NCBI GenBank assembly: GCA_003254905.1
Contig: QANU01064415.1
Span: 373,174 to 437,173 of the forward strand
Source: Nissolia schottii
Lineage: Eukaryota; Streptophyta; Magnoliopsida; Fabales; Fabaceae
DNA length: 64,000 bases
Direction of reading: 5' to 3'
The notes under the pieces are model-generated. The model had not been told where the DNA came from and did no database searches. It saw nothing but the letters and a program-made list of their open reading frames with translations. The translations under genes and the position numbers were made by a program. Each line of letters begins with the position of its first letter. The stretch's first letter is position 1. Shown in pieces: positions 13,270 through 25,013 of the stretch.

Positions 13270-14250
13270 TTGTGTATAATTAAATAATATATGTAAGTGT
13301 ATACAATTTGAGGGTACACAAAATATTTCTATTCTATAAATAGCTTAACCGATTCATTAGTAAAGTCAGCCATTTTGTTTGGGTGTGGTGTGAAATAAAT
13401 TTATCTCATACTTTTTGGCTTCTTCGTTGATTTTATTCTTTCTCGTTAATAATATTAAGACTTTCCATAAAAAAAAAAAACATAAGGGTTGTCATTGTAT
13501 AATTAGATATAATAAAAATTAAGGAATATTTAAATATAGATCTATATACATATATTTAAATTATATAATATTTCAATAAAATTTAAATAGTAAATAATTA
13601 ACACCTGATATCTGAAAAGGATGTATCATTATTATTATTATTATTTATTTTTTCCCATGGTTATGTGTAAAATGATAATAATAATATTTTATATAATATA
13701 GCATTTCATTATAAAAAAAACCCTATATAATCTATACACTAGTATAAAAAGGATCCCAAAAATAACTATTTTTAATATTTAATTTATTTTTCCTTTTTTA
13801 CCCTTACATAATTACAGTTATTCATTTGCTTTTGGGTAAATTTTCTTTTTTCGCATTTTCTCAAATTATTTTATCTTACGTTCTTAATCCATTTCGGATT
13901 AAAACATTGACTTAAGCAACCACTAGTATGGTATTATATCAGAATACAATTTAAATTGAGAAGACGACTCCCCATGTTAAGATAGTGACCCCTTAATCTC
14001 CCCCTCTCTCAAAGAAACACGAGTTTGAAATTGAAGTCTGTTCACAGTATTGCTCCTTTTCAAAAAGTTTATAGAATATGATGAAAGAATCCCCCTTCGA
14101 CAATAATAGTATAATTAATTACCAAAATATCTTGAATAAACAGATGCAAGCTAAACATTTATTTAAACTACATACATGCTAAAAGAATGAAGTCTGCAAG
14201 CAGTTATTTATTCATTTTGAACGAGTCTGCAGGTAGAGTATATCTTTCAA
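13270..14250. other. Intergenic, AT-rich, no gene seen
   Basis: This stretch contains simple AT and ATT runs. The part nearest 14250 should include the 3' UTR of the following minus-strand gene. Nothing else was recognised. Confidence 0.5.
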
Positions 14251-14251
14251 G

Positions 14252-17200
14252 TCAAGCGATGTTGTCTTCAAATTGATCCCAACAGCGATTCTCAGAATGC
14301 ATCTACACAAAGGAGGAGGAACGGATTAACTATATACGCTAAAAAATCAACAGAGGAATGATATTTGCCTCTTAAATAAATTACTATTTGGTATACCAAA
14401 TCAAAAAGTAAATAACACAGAACAAACACGCAAACCCAGAATAGTAAATCACACTGCAGTTGAGTAATATTACTTTTGCTTTAGGAACTCGCTGAGTTAC
14501 ACCCATATCACTAGCTTATAATACCATCATACAGAAGAGAATAAAGTTCAGTGAGAAGTGAAAAATCCACTATATGTTTCGCATGGGGTGTGAAAATGGA
14601 AGAGAGAAAGTATATATAGAAGCTTTAACTTGAAACACAAAAAGTACATATAGAACCAAAAAAACTCTATTCCAAGGACAAATCATATCTGAGATTTAAA
14701 AACTTCGCATTATTAACATGCGATGCAGCGATATTATTTCATCAGGACACTAGAGACTTAAGGGTAACTTTAATATTTTTCAATGGCAGTTTCAGTTACA
14801 ATTATCATACAATTGAAAGACACAAGTATGCAAATTAGGGTAACAGGATCGTACCAAACCAAGGGCTTCTCTTGCAATCCTGTGGCTGTCTTCACCACAA
14901 ACTTTGCCAAACAGAAACATGAGGTGTTTTCTTTGTTCCAGCTTCAAGTGTTTCTCTAGGCCCCGACCAACCATCTCCATTTCAGGCTGCAGGGATATAC
15001 ATCCTCAATAAATGCAATTAGAAAGCAACTAACACAAAAATTATGTCTGTATACCAATGTTATCAAATATCCCCTATAGCACTGCTATACCGCTATGATT
15101 TTGAGCTGGGCGCTATGCTATTTTACTGTGTTAATTGGCCGCTATAGCAGAAATAGCAGTGCTATGGCGAAAAAATAGCAGGTTTTGAGCAAAATGCTAT
15201 TTCCGCTATCAATAACACTGCTGTATACACACAAAACATCCCAATAAGCAGTCCTCGGAGAGGACATAAACTGTGATATAGGGTTGAGTATTTGGCCTCA
15301 CTGTTGAGTTATGTAATGCTTGTTTCAAGGTATTTGAGATTTCAGACATGTATCTATGTAGAATGTAGATTGGGAAATTCTGATGCACTTTCTACCTTCT
15401 TTTCACCTAATGTATTTTGTTATCTCTCTTATGGAGCATTTCTTATCCTTCTATTCTCCCTACTTTACTCATTCCTTTCTAATGTATGCTCTCTATAACA
15501 GATTACAAAAATTAAACAATAGCCACTATTAGTTGTTTTATCTCGAATTCTCCCTACAAATTATTCGTTCTCATTCATCCAGACATTGATCATTACCAGT
15601 GAACTTACGTTGAGTGAAATCAAAGACGACATAAAAATAACCAAATTGGATACTGTTAGGATAAAAGATAAGCCCTCAGCATGGAAAGTTTATACTAGGA
15701 AGAATAGTTAGTTTATCTACATTATCTTTATTCGTTTATCTTTAATTATTAGCATTTATCTACTTATTATCTTAGGAGTAAAATTAGGAATAAAAACTAT
15801 TATAAATAGGAGCATCCTCTTTAGGTTAGGGTGTGGATTTATTATTGAGTTAGTGAGGGAACCAGCCCTTGAAGAAGAACCAACCTCTTGATTTTATTCA
15901 ATAATATCCAATTTTAATTATTATATCCTTTTTATTCGTTCTTGCATGTTGGGTCCCAAAAACGACCTAACAGATACATACAAATGAATGCCAGCTGCTG
16001 TACGAGTTAACCTCCAGTTTTACTAAATTAAAGAACTACAACCATGCCTTATCAAAACAAGTGAGCAATAACTAAGAGAATAGCAAATAAATAATTCACC
16101 CAAGAGAAGTGGAGAAAATTGCATATTATTATTGATGATACATACCGAAGACTCCTCAGGAGGGAATATCCGCAAAAGCAGGCATATCTTTGACAGTTCT
16201 GCCAAAGCATCAACATGTTTGCCTTGCATTTCCAGAGCCTATAATCAAGAACACCACCAAAAGCATGAATTGAACAGTGAATTCAACAGGAGAAACATGA
16301 ACTTGTTAAAAACAAGAGTTATCCAAGGTCCATATTTCAAGCATTAAGTTACAACACTTCCAGGTTCAGCTCTCATTCTTAAGACCCATAATCAAATTAT
16401 AGATTTTACACATTTTCTGGAATTAAACCAGCCTCTGATTCTTTCATTCCTATAACCATCAAACAGAGGAAAACAGAGACAACGGAATATGAAAAGCATG
16501 GTGCTATAGCACTGTCTAAGCTCTTTTATTTAAAAAAAATAAAATTTGTGGCATATTTTAAATAACAATAATTTAAATAGTGAACAATATTTTAACTTAA
16601 AATATACTACCTTCACTAATAGTCGTTACGAAAATGTGATTTCATTGAAACCCAAATGTTAGAGGACAGTATTACCAGATCATTAGAGTTAGGGTAGGAA
16701 ATTACCCAAGCCTGTAGAAGACAAGAGCGAGTACGTGCAGCAACAGCTGCAGAGACAATTGTTCCAGCACGAACATTTTCAAGGCCAATGTTTTCAGCAA
16801 ATCCAGCAAGGAATTGCAGAGCATCCTCACCGTTAATATCAATTGAAGTAGAGTAGGTTGGTGCCCTGAATAGAAACAAAGTAATCAGTAATTACATAAT
16901 TATTACAAGAGGAGACTGCAGACTGCATTATTAACAGGTGTTAACTAGCACAAGAATGCTCGCCTAAGAAAAACAAACCTGCTGCAAACATTCAAAACGA
17001 AGTTAACAGATGCTCGATACAAGGAATCCCGAATATTTGTTGTTTCAATGGATACTTGCACACCAGAAGTTCGGCATAGTTGGCGTAACTGTTCATGTGT
17101 ACAGGCAACAAGCAGTCCAAATGTCATGAGAAAAGAAGCAAATTAATTTTCTTTTATTATATGCAGATATTGTTAAGATAATTAGAAATCAACACTCTAG

Positions 17201-18676
17201 TAATTTTGTAATTGAATACTCATCCGTTAGACAAATGCTTACATTCACCATGTTACAGAAACACAAAACCAAATTTAGCCATGCAACTTAATATTAACTA
17301 AATGGATACAATTTGATTGAAAAATAAGGAGAGTATTGCAAATTTGCACAGGCCAGTAGCACATAATACTTTCTTCTTTAAGGTATTCAGAGAAAAGCAA
17401 CACCAAGCTTAACAAAATATACATTCTAACTAATTTTCCCAGAATAATAGTAACAAAAACTATATGCAATATTACATATGTCAATTAGCAATTAAGTAAA
17501 TCAAGGGGGGGGGGGGGANNNNNNNNNNNNNNNNNNNNNNNNNNNNNNNNNNNNNNNNNNNNNNNNNNNNNNNNNNNNNNNNNNNNNNNNNNNNNNNNNN
17601 NNNNNNNNNNNNNNNNNNNNNNNNNNNNNNNNNNNNNNNNNNNNNNNNNNNNNNNNNNNNNNNNNNNNNNNNNNNNNNNNNNNNNNNNNNNNNNNNNNNN
17701 NNNNNNNNNNNNNNNNNNNNNNNNNNNNNNNNNNNNNNNNNNNNNNNNNNNNNNNNNNNNNNNNNNNNNNNNNNNNNNNNNNNNNNNNNNNNNNNNNNNN
17801 NNNNNNNNNNNNNNNNNNNNNNNNNNNNNNNNNNNNNNAAAAAAAAAAAAAATACAAATAAGCGAAACCATGAAAAAGAAGAAAAGATAAAAGCAAACCT
17901 CGAACCACTCTGTAAGCCTCCCTCTTGTATTCCTCCTGCTCCTCCAAGTCACAAACAGCACCGTTAATAATAGTTGGCCACCACTTCGGCAGTTTCCTTT
18001 GCACCCGAACCTTATTCTTCATAGCACCTCGCTTCGAGCTAGCCTCCGCCGGCGATAACGGATTAGCTGGCGCCTTCGCAGCGCTCCTCTCCCCCCACCC
18101 AATAACGACCTCTTTTCCGCCAAGGCTGCGGTCCCTCCGCACCACAGGCTTATAGGAAGAGGCGTTTTGGCGAAAAATTGACAAAAACCTAGAAACCAAA
18201 TTGACCAAAAATTTGAAGAGAGAAATCGCAACGAGGCTCAAAACAGCAGAAGTTCCGACGAAGTGCAGGGTGGCAGGGCGGCAGGAAACCACGAGCCTGC
18301 GGTTATGGTCGAGGGTGACGAGGGTTTGTAAATCGGTGTAAGCGTCTGTGGCAGAAGAAATGAGTGTGCGGAGTGTGGAACGGAAGGAAGGGAAGAGAGT
18401 CTGGAAAGTGGAGGAGGCGTGGGCGGTTAGTTGAGTGAGGTCGATGACGGTTTCTAGCTTGGGTTCCGAAGAGGTGGATGTGGTGGTGGTGGTGAGGGAA
18501 GGGGAAGGGAGTTTGTTGCGGCGCCTGCGGGAACGGGAGCGGGTGCGGCGGGGGAAGGATGCGGAGACGAAGGAGAGGCATGATGAAGAAGAAGAAGGGG
18601 AAGAGGGAGTGAGAGGGAAGAGGGAGTGAGAGGGGGAAGGAAGGGTGCAGCTGCAAGTGTTGGCGGAGGGCAACAT
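14252..18676 (-). CDS. Plastid-targeted protein of unknown function, interrupted by an assembly gap
   Basis: Visible coding exons are 17899-18676, 16979-17088, 16706-16865, 16146-16238, 14855-14986 and 14252-14302. The N terminus (ATG at 18676) is rich in Ser, Pro and Arg, as in a chloroplast transit peptide. A hydrophobic segment (about residues 143-175) and the motif LPKWWP follow. Later exons encode LRQLCRTSGVQVSIETTN, STSIDINGEDALQFLAGFAE and VSAAVAARTRSCLLQAW. They look like a helical plant-specific domain conserved with proteins annotated as unknown; relation to the VIRESCENT3-type plastid proteins is a memory-based possibility only. Exon 1 ends after one base of a codon while the next visible exon starts in phase 0, so one exon of 3n+2 length is missing, probably in the gap 17519-17838. 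Two transposon insertions lie in the intron 14987-16145 region. Confidence 0.75.
15055..15220. mobile_element. hAT-type MITE with perfect 8-bp TSD in an intron
   Basis: This 166-bp element begins CAATGTTATCAAATAT and ends in the inverted counterpart CGCTATCAATAACACTG. It is flanked by the direct 8-bp repeat CTGTATAC at 15047-15054 and 15221-15228. The interior has repeated GCTAT/ATAGC motifs. It is far too small to code for a transposase. It sits in an intron of the unknown plastid gene without touching a splice site. Confidence 0.88.
15654..15972 (+). mobile_element. Solo LTR of a small LTR retrotransposon
   Basis: The 319-bp unit begins TGTTAGG and ends CCTAACA, the TG...CA inverted ends typical of an LTR. 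A perfect 5-bp target duplication GATAC flanks it (15649-15653 and 15973-15977). A TATA-like ACTATTATAAATAGG lies near 15797, followed by a probable R region. No internal retrotransposon coding or second LTR is present, so it is best explained by recombination between the two LTRs of a former element. The short LTR favours a copia-type origin, but that is inference. Confidence 0.88.
17519..17838. other. Assembly gap of 320 N
   Basis: The N run is bordered on the left by a G homopolymer (from about 17505) and on the right by an A homopolymer (17839-17851), both likely sequencing stall points. It falls in an intron of the unknown plastid gene. The reading-phase mismatch across it implies that it hides one coding exon. 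Confidence 0.99.
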
Positions 18677-18739
18677 GTATGTATTGTCTCGCTCTATCAA
18701 TCGGGTAATAGCAGCAATTACCAGTTTCCTTCGTCACTC

Positions 18740-19378
18740 AGCTCAGCTCACTATGAACGAAGGGTCAATGCAGCCGTGGCACCCCACCCTAGCGTCAAGT
18801 CCAACAACAATTTTGTCTCTATTTTAGCCGTACGGTGAATCTGCCCAATTATTCATTTATCATGATAATACAAAATTTTAAACTTCTAGTAATTAATTTT
18901 TAACAAAGTTTTTCCCTTTGGTTTTTACATTTTTATCAAGATTTTCTTTCACCTTGTCATGCTTTAAAGAGAGTAACAAATGATAAATCTTTCAATCATC
19001 TAACCATTTTAAACAGTGGTTCGGTCTGGCTCCTACCTTATAAGGGACACAACACAGGATCCCCCTCACCTTGGAAGCACTGTCATAGAAGACGTTAAAG
19101 AAATACACCAAAACTGTAGTCATCACTTTTTTGAGTACACTAGCCCCTTCCGAAACAAAATACCTTCCCCTCATATTGAAGAATCCAACAAAATAATAAG
19201 ATTTCGTCGAGTATTACAAAAATTTCATGCGTCACGTGAATAAATCTTGTCCTCAGTTTCATCACTGATCAAGCATTGATTTCACATCCGAATTTGATCA
19301 TAAAGTTATAAACCATACTTGGTCGTGGCTTCAACCACAGAGCATGAGAGGCCATAAACAAAGTTCACGACTACGAAA
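18740..19378. other. Short intergenic region between the plastid-protein gene and GEMIN2
   Basis: This holds the promoter side of the unknown plastid gene and the 3' flank of GEMIN2. It also contains the kinase exon fossil listed separately. No other structure was recognised. Confidence 0.5.
19085..19175 (-). pseudogene. Fossil fragment of a PTI1/RLK-like kinase exon
   Basis: On the minus strand the stretch encodes TQKSDDYSFGVFL, nearly the [17 protein letters not shown] of exon 5 of the PTI1-like gene 6.4 kb away, and is then closed by stops. The nucleotide match is clear over about 45 bases (ACACCAAAACTGTAG then CATCAC on the plus strand in both places) and fades on both sides. Only this kinase subdomain IX region is recognisable. 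It is a decayed duplicate, not a gene. Confidence 0.6.
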
Positions 19379-22300
19379 TCAGCTTTCAGATTGTCCAAAA
19401 TATCTCCCCGAAATTGTAGCAAGTATATTCAACATTACAACCTCATCATCCAGTTCGGCCTTTCCGGCACGTATGCTAGCACACTTCCGCAGCAGACCCC
19501 TAAGAGCAGCACAAGTATCAGCATCTAGTGGAGCATCAACTGCAGCACAGAGAGCAAAAAGCCACATGCAATCATCTCTTGTGATGGTGTTTGCAGGCTC
19601 TAGCATGCGAATCCGTTTCAGCAACATTGATACCCGGGCCACAGAGTCCATTCCTAAGATTGCAGAAAGCAAAGGAGGACTAGGAGTTTCAGAGCAGCTG
19701 CTAGCTCGATCAATAGAAGTGTTTGATCCAGAATTCTCAGGAGGCAGTGTGGTATCCTTATCCTCAGAGGTCAAGTTAAGGAGTGGATCAATTGCCTTAC
19801 TGGCACTCAAATGACAATGAACTAGGACATCCTTGCACATTACACTAGCAGATTCTCCAAAACTGCTCGCATGTAGTTGGGATGAATGAACTGGTTGCAG
19901 ATTACTGGAACTCAGGGCATTTGAACCTTCAAGACATGAGAGACTCTGAAATAAACATTTGGGGAACAATGAGACAACAGGGTCAGTCCTTTAAAGAATT
20001 ATAGAATAATGAGGAGTGCTATATATTATGAACCATGTTCACAAAAAGATCATGAAACTTACGTGGAAATACAAGATTTAATTTCATCAAAACAAAAATA
20101 TATTTAAAAATAGAAATATGAGCTTTGATGAAAAACACAGGGAAAGGATGGTCCAAATTCATATTCGTACTGAATGATTTTGAAGGGTCATAGTATTATT
20201 TCAAGCACAAAAAGTAAACTCCCAAACCAGTACTTTGTTTGCAAGGAAATCAAATAACATCTTTTATTAAAAAATTTACTTTTATGTGTGTCCAGTTACA
20301 GTTAGGAAAAGATGGGTCCAAGTTGCAGTCATGAGATTAGGTGAGCAAGCTCCGTGCATAATGTGGTGCAGGAAATCATTCCAAATAAAAAATGAAAAGC
20401 ACATAAATATAGAAACAGCCAAATAGGTTCCACAAGAACATACTGCTCTCAGTGCTGAAAACTCAGCAAGGAATACATCCTCCCACTCTTTCAATGACAA
20501 CAGATGCTCAGGACACTCGGCAATATCAGGAATCTTGGGCATGTAGGGACTTTGTTCCTTGTTAAGTTTACTTCTATCGAGTTTGGCTACCTTCACTTTT
20601 GGAATTTGATCTGCCTCCCACCTAAGTAAGGAAGAAACAAAAAGTTAAGAAACTTGCTATTTTGTCAAGCTCTCCATCAGGTAAGCTATAGTAAAGTTTC
20701 TCCTGCTCACCACCATTTAGAGGAGTTCTGAAATACTCCATAACGACAAATAATGTAATACAATTTTTTTTAATTCCTAAAACAACAATTAATATAAAAT
20801 GGAGGGAGTATATATCCTCAAATATATGCTATTGTTTCCAAACATATTGCCCTAGTACTTTAACCATATACTAGGAAATCACTGCATCAGCATATACATC
20901 AGTCTCCATTCTCTTCATCCTTCAAGATACCCGCCCCAGGTTTATTCTGCATATCTCACAGATGTACACATATTTTGAACTATGATTGCAAGGAACCATT
21001 TCCAATACTCATGAACACCTACCAATAGAACTCCAATTTTGTCAACACAAACTGCACTCTTTCACCTTACACATTTCAAAGCATATATCCATTATAATGC
21101 CTATTGCAGGCTTCCCCCACTCTTCAATCCCAACTTTTTGCCAAATTGAGAGTTTTAAGTACTTATTAAGCCCACATCAAAATTGTAAAACTAGACTGCA
21201 TTTTGCATCTCAGGGCAGATTAAAAGTTTTAAGTGCACTCAAAGTTGAGGCTTGGCAGTTAGAATCAGTTGTGATGTGCCTTCTAAAAACCTTTGATAAA
21301 GAACTGAAATGATCATCAATAATATGGAGAATCATTATTTTAGGGAGAGCAGAACAACAAAAAGAAATTATCATGAAGAAATAAAATCTCAAAGCAAGTC
21401 CATCACAGGATCAGCAATCAGCTGCCCAAAAGCAATACCTGACGCGCCTAAGATATTCCCATCCATCTTCTGGTGGACCCAAATCAAAATTGGGTTCTCC
21501 ATCGATCAAAAAGGCAGGCCGCTGGATGCTAGCATAATCATCCTCAGAATCATCATCTTCACTGCATTCTTCTAAAACTGAGCACCCATCCTCACTGATA
21601 AGACTATGACTACAAGAAGGGTCAACAGGACTTTCATTTTCACAAGACTCTGCACCTGAAAACAATTTCAAATTTTCAGCACCAGAAAAATTCATTTGCT
21701 AATACTTAAGAAAGGTTACAATAAATATATAATTTAGTCTATGTTAACACGACAATAATCAGGAAACACTCGTCCTTCCTATTAACCGCAATGTAGACAA
21801 GAAACTGAACTTTCTATGGAATATCAACAATGTAACTGTCAACATACAATGTCAAGAATGAAAGTAAACAATAGAGCATCCTCATTAGTCTATGACCAAA
21901 GTAGTCATGCAAATTTACAATTAAACCTACAGCACAAGAATTTTCATGTACAATGACTTTATACAAGTAACAATACAATGGCAGTCAGTGCCCCTAAGTA
22001 CACAAATCAGAACATAGCCAACTAATGTTGCAGATTAGATCTTTTCTGGATTCCTTTTGCTCATTCTTCAATGGACAAAGACATTCATATATCTCCACCT
22101 TCCATTAGCAGCACCCACACCTGTCCATCAGAGAAATTGAAAACATCAAATTGACACAATATGATCTTACAACTCGGAGACAGTTTTGAAAACCATACAA
22201 AAAGGGTACAAAAGTCAGAACAAATGAGTTTTACTCAGTTAAAACAAATAATTCGCCTATTATCTTGAACAGAAAAACAGTTTAGACTAACCTCCCCCTC

Positions 22301-23721
22301 CCACAAAAACAAGGAAGCTAATGGGCCAGAAATAAAAGATCCTATGACTATAGCGACCACTATGAAAATGAAATAAATATTTGCAGTTAAAGTCTGATAA
22401 TCAATAACAGCTAAGCCTTATCACATTAGGTGGGATTATGCAATTCCAGATTTTCAAGTGACTGCATGTGCAATTATTCATGGATAATACAACAGCAAAA
22501 CTGAGTTTGTGTTGAAAAAAAGTAGTGCAGATGGAAAGGCAAGGCCTTAATGAGTATAACCATGGATGTAACAACCTAAAGTACTGAAGGATACATTCAC
22601 ACTCAATCACAATTCCAGATAGAAGAAATACCAAAAAATGCATAAGGTAGCATGATATTTCAGAAACTCGTTATGCAGTAACAAGGTTTGTAGCACTTGA
22701 TCACCAAAGAGGTAACTCGAGCGCGTTACCAGTACCACCTGTTGTTCTTATCTAATTAAGCAGAACGGTTTTCCACTCGTTAAAGCTAGTTCATGTAGTA
22801 GCACAAGAATGCATATTTAAAAGGCAACTAAAAGAAGAACGAAAAGAAGAAAAATGGCATGAAAAGTGCCTGAAAATGTCATAGATAGATAGGAAGAACA
22901 GAAAAAGAATACTTACTGAGAATGGGTGGGGCATGTTTGTTGTTCGGAAGGCAGAGAGGACGAGGTCCATTGCCGCTCACCGCAGACACAGCAAGGGCAT
23001 CATACTCGTTGGCGAAGTGGGCTCGAAGACCCGCGTAAATCGCATTCCAGAAATTGCGCTGTTGGAGCACATTCACGAACCTCAGAGCCTCCATCTCCTT
23101 TCTTGAGTACCTTCTCTTCATCGTGTTCTTCCCATTCGGAGCCTCCGTAGTAGTAGTAGTAGTAGCATTCGCCCTTGCCCTGTTGTTTCTTGCATCCTTC
23201 TTGGCCTTTCTTCTTGAAGCTAATTGCTTGTTCCCGTCCTTCTTTGCTTCTGCTGCAATGGCGCTCCCTTTCTTTCCTTTTCCATTTCCATTACAATTTC
23301 GTATTCCAGCAGCAGTAGAAGAAGAAGGAAGGGAGAGGGTTTCCACCAACGCAGTTTCGTCGATAACCTCAAACCCTAACCCTAACCCAATGGAGGGGCC
23401 AACAGCAACGGCAGCAACTGGAGGAGGCAAGTCTTGCTGGCTCGTCAGCGCGGAATCTTTGGGTTTCCCTTTAGGGAGCAGAGCGGATTCGAGTTCCTCC
23501 AAGAGTCGTCGCTTCTTCGCGTCCAAATCCAACGATTCGTGCTCCTTTTCAGCTCCCGATTCATGATCCTTTTCAGCTTCAGCGAGAGGCTGTTCCTGCG
23601 CAGTCGCAGCTTCTTTAGCCAAATCAAGAACACGAGAGCGTTCTTCTTCTTCCGAAACAGCCATTTCCTTTTCCTCTGTGGAAACTCCAGCGAAACCGTC
23701 ACAATCTGAAGCGTCGGCCAT
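19379..23721 (-). CDS. GEMIN2: GEMIN2 / SIP1 family spliceosome assembly factor
   Basis: GEMIN2 holds the Sm pentamer during assembly of the Sm core on U snRNAs; in Arabidopsis it also affects temperature-dependent splicing and the clock (known for the family). Four exons were rebuilt: 22917-23721, 21439-21655, 20444-20621 and 19379-19945. They sum to 1767 nt, 588 aa, in frame. The ATG at 23721 opens MADASDCDGFAG. The N-terminal half is acidic and low-complexity and includes a Lys/Arg-rich stretch. RYSRKEMEALRFVNVLQQ and WNAIYAGLRAHFANEYDAL begin the conserved region. WEYLRRVRWEADQIPKVKVA spans exons 2-3, and the last exon ends with a helical block (MLLKRIRMLE to ISGRYFGQSES). The protein is about twice the length of animal Gemin2 because of the plant N-terminal extension. 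Confidence 0.92.
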
Positions 23722-23746
23722 GAGTATTGAACGGCACTGCACTCTT

Positions 23747-23771
23747 GAGAGAGAGAGAGAGAGAGAGAGAG
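23747..23771. repeat. GEMIN2: (GA)n microsatellite in the GEMIN2 leader
   Basis: A perfect GA run lies 25 bp upstream of the GEMIN2 start codon, within the probable 5' UTR. It reads as CT repeats on the gene's strand. Confidence 0.85.
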
Positions 23772-23779
23772 TTGTTTGA

Positions 23780-25013
23780 TGATTGTATAAGTGGAGTTGA
23801 GACTTCTACATCTGCACTCCGCTTATTTATATCTATGAGGAACAGTTAGGGCGCGCTAATTATTATTAGTAATTCACTTTTATTTATTTTTTCATTCTCA
23901 AAGGGGCCAAAGGCCCAATGATAATTCACTTTAATTTCACTTCCAAATGAAAATTGTATTGGCCTAACTACAGAAAAAGGCAGTTTTTACTAGTCCACTT
24001 ATTCTTTCTTTGCTGTGTTATGGATTGAGTTAGAATAAACCCTCAAATTTACCCTCGAAATAATCACGAGACATTAATTTGGCTCACCAACATTTGTGCC
24101 ATCAGCTTAGTTCTCAAAAGATTAGTTTTCATTTTGCATTGGTCTTTCAGTATGTGGTGATTTATCACTTTATCTGCCAAAATGCATCACATTAATCCTC
24201 AAAAGAGTGGTGAAATACTATCAATTTAGTTATTAGAGCACCTTCAGTGACCTAATTTTACTGTCTCGATTTCTCGATTTCTGTGAACATCAATCCCACT
24301 ATTATTTTTGACATTGAAGAGCATAAGTGAGAAAGAGAGGAAATCCTTCTTAACCGAGAGCATAGCCAACTACTAGACTTACAATATTTGATCAACATGT
24401 AACATAATGTCGTAAAAGTTGCCGCCACTTTTATTTTTCTACCATATTTCAATTATGTAGTATTTATTAATCATGTAATATTTTTTTAAGCATCTTTAAC
24501 ACTTGTTTGGCAATTTAATTTATTAAAATTAATGTTAATAAATTATTTCATAAATATAATACTCTTTTTTTTAAAATTGAAAATCATGTGAGACCATATT
24601 TAAGACCAAAGTTAGTTACTTTCATGGTAAAGAAGAGTCCCACTTTGGTAAACTTTTACTTTTCATGACATTGATTATGTGACATTGATATCACTAGTCA
24701 AGCCAAAAGTAAAACCCTAGAGAGCGCACATCGTTATTTGAAATTATGAATCCCGAAATATTTCCTTTTTGTGGTACACTGAAATATTCAGTATACCCCA
24801 ACCCCGTGGACATTATTTTTCCCATTGCTCTTAAGAAAGTGATCCTAGTAGTGTTCCAATTCAAGTAAAGCCGAAATTAAGGCAGAAGCCTCTCTTGCAG
24901 GAAAAGGTAAGAAAATNATTTGCAGTATTTGATGAAATCTGGGGATAATCGAATCAAACTGTGCAGAAGAAGCATAAATTCAAAGAGAAGTTAAAAGCTT
25001 CGGTTCATTTACT
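23780..25013. other. Intergenic between GEMIN2 and the PTI1-like gene
   Basis: The left part is the GEMIN2 promoter region and the right part the 3' flank of the kinase. The sequence is AT-rich with one ambiguous base at 24917. No gene or bounded repeat was recognised. Confidence 0.5.

Noticed and set aside
17485..18700. Long minus-strand frame running through the N gap
   Set aside because: The run of N is read as X; the real exon ends at the donor at 17899 and the frame beyond is intronic.
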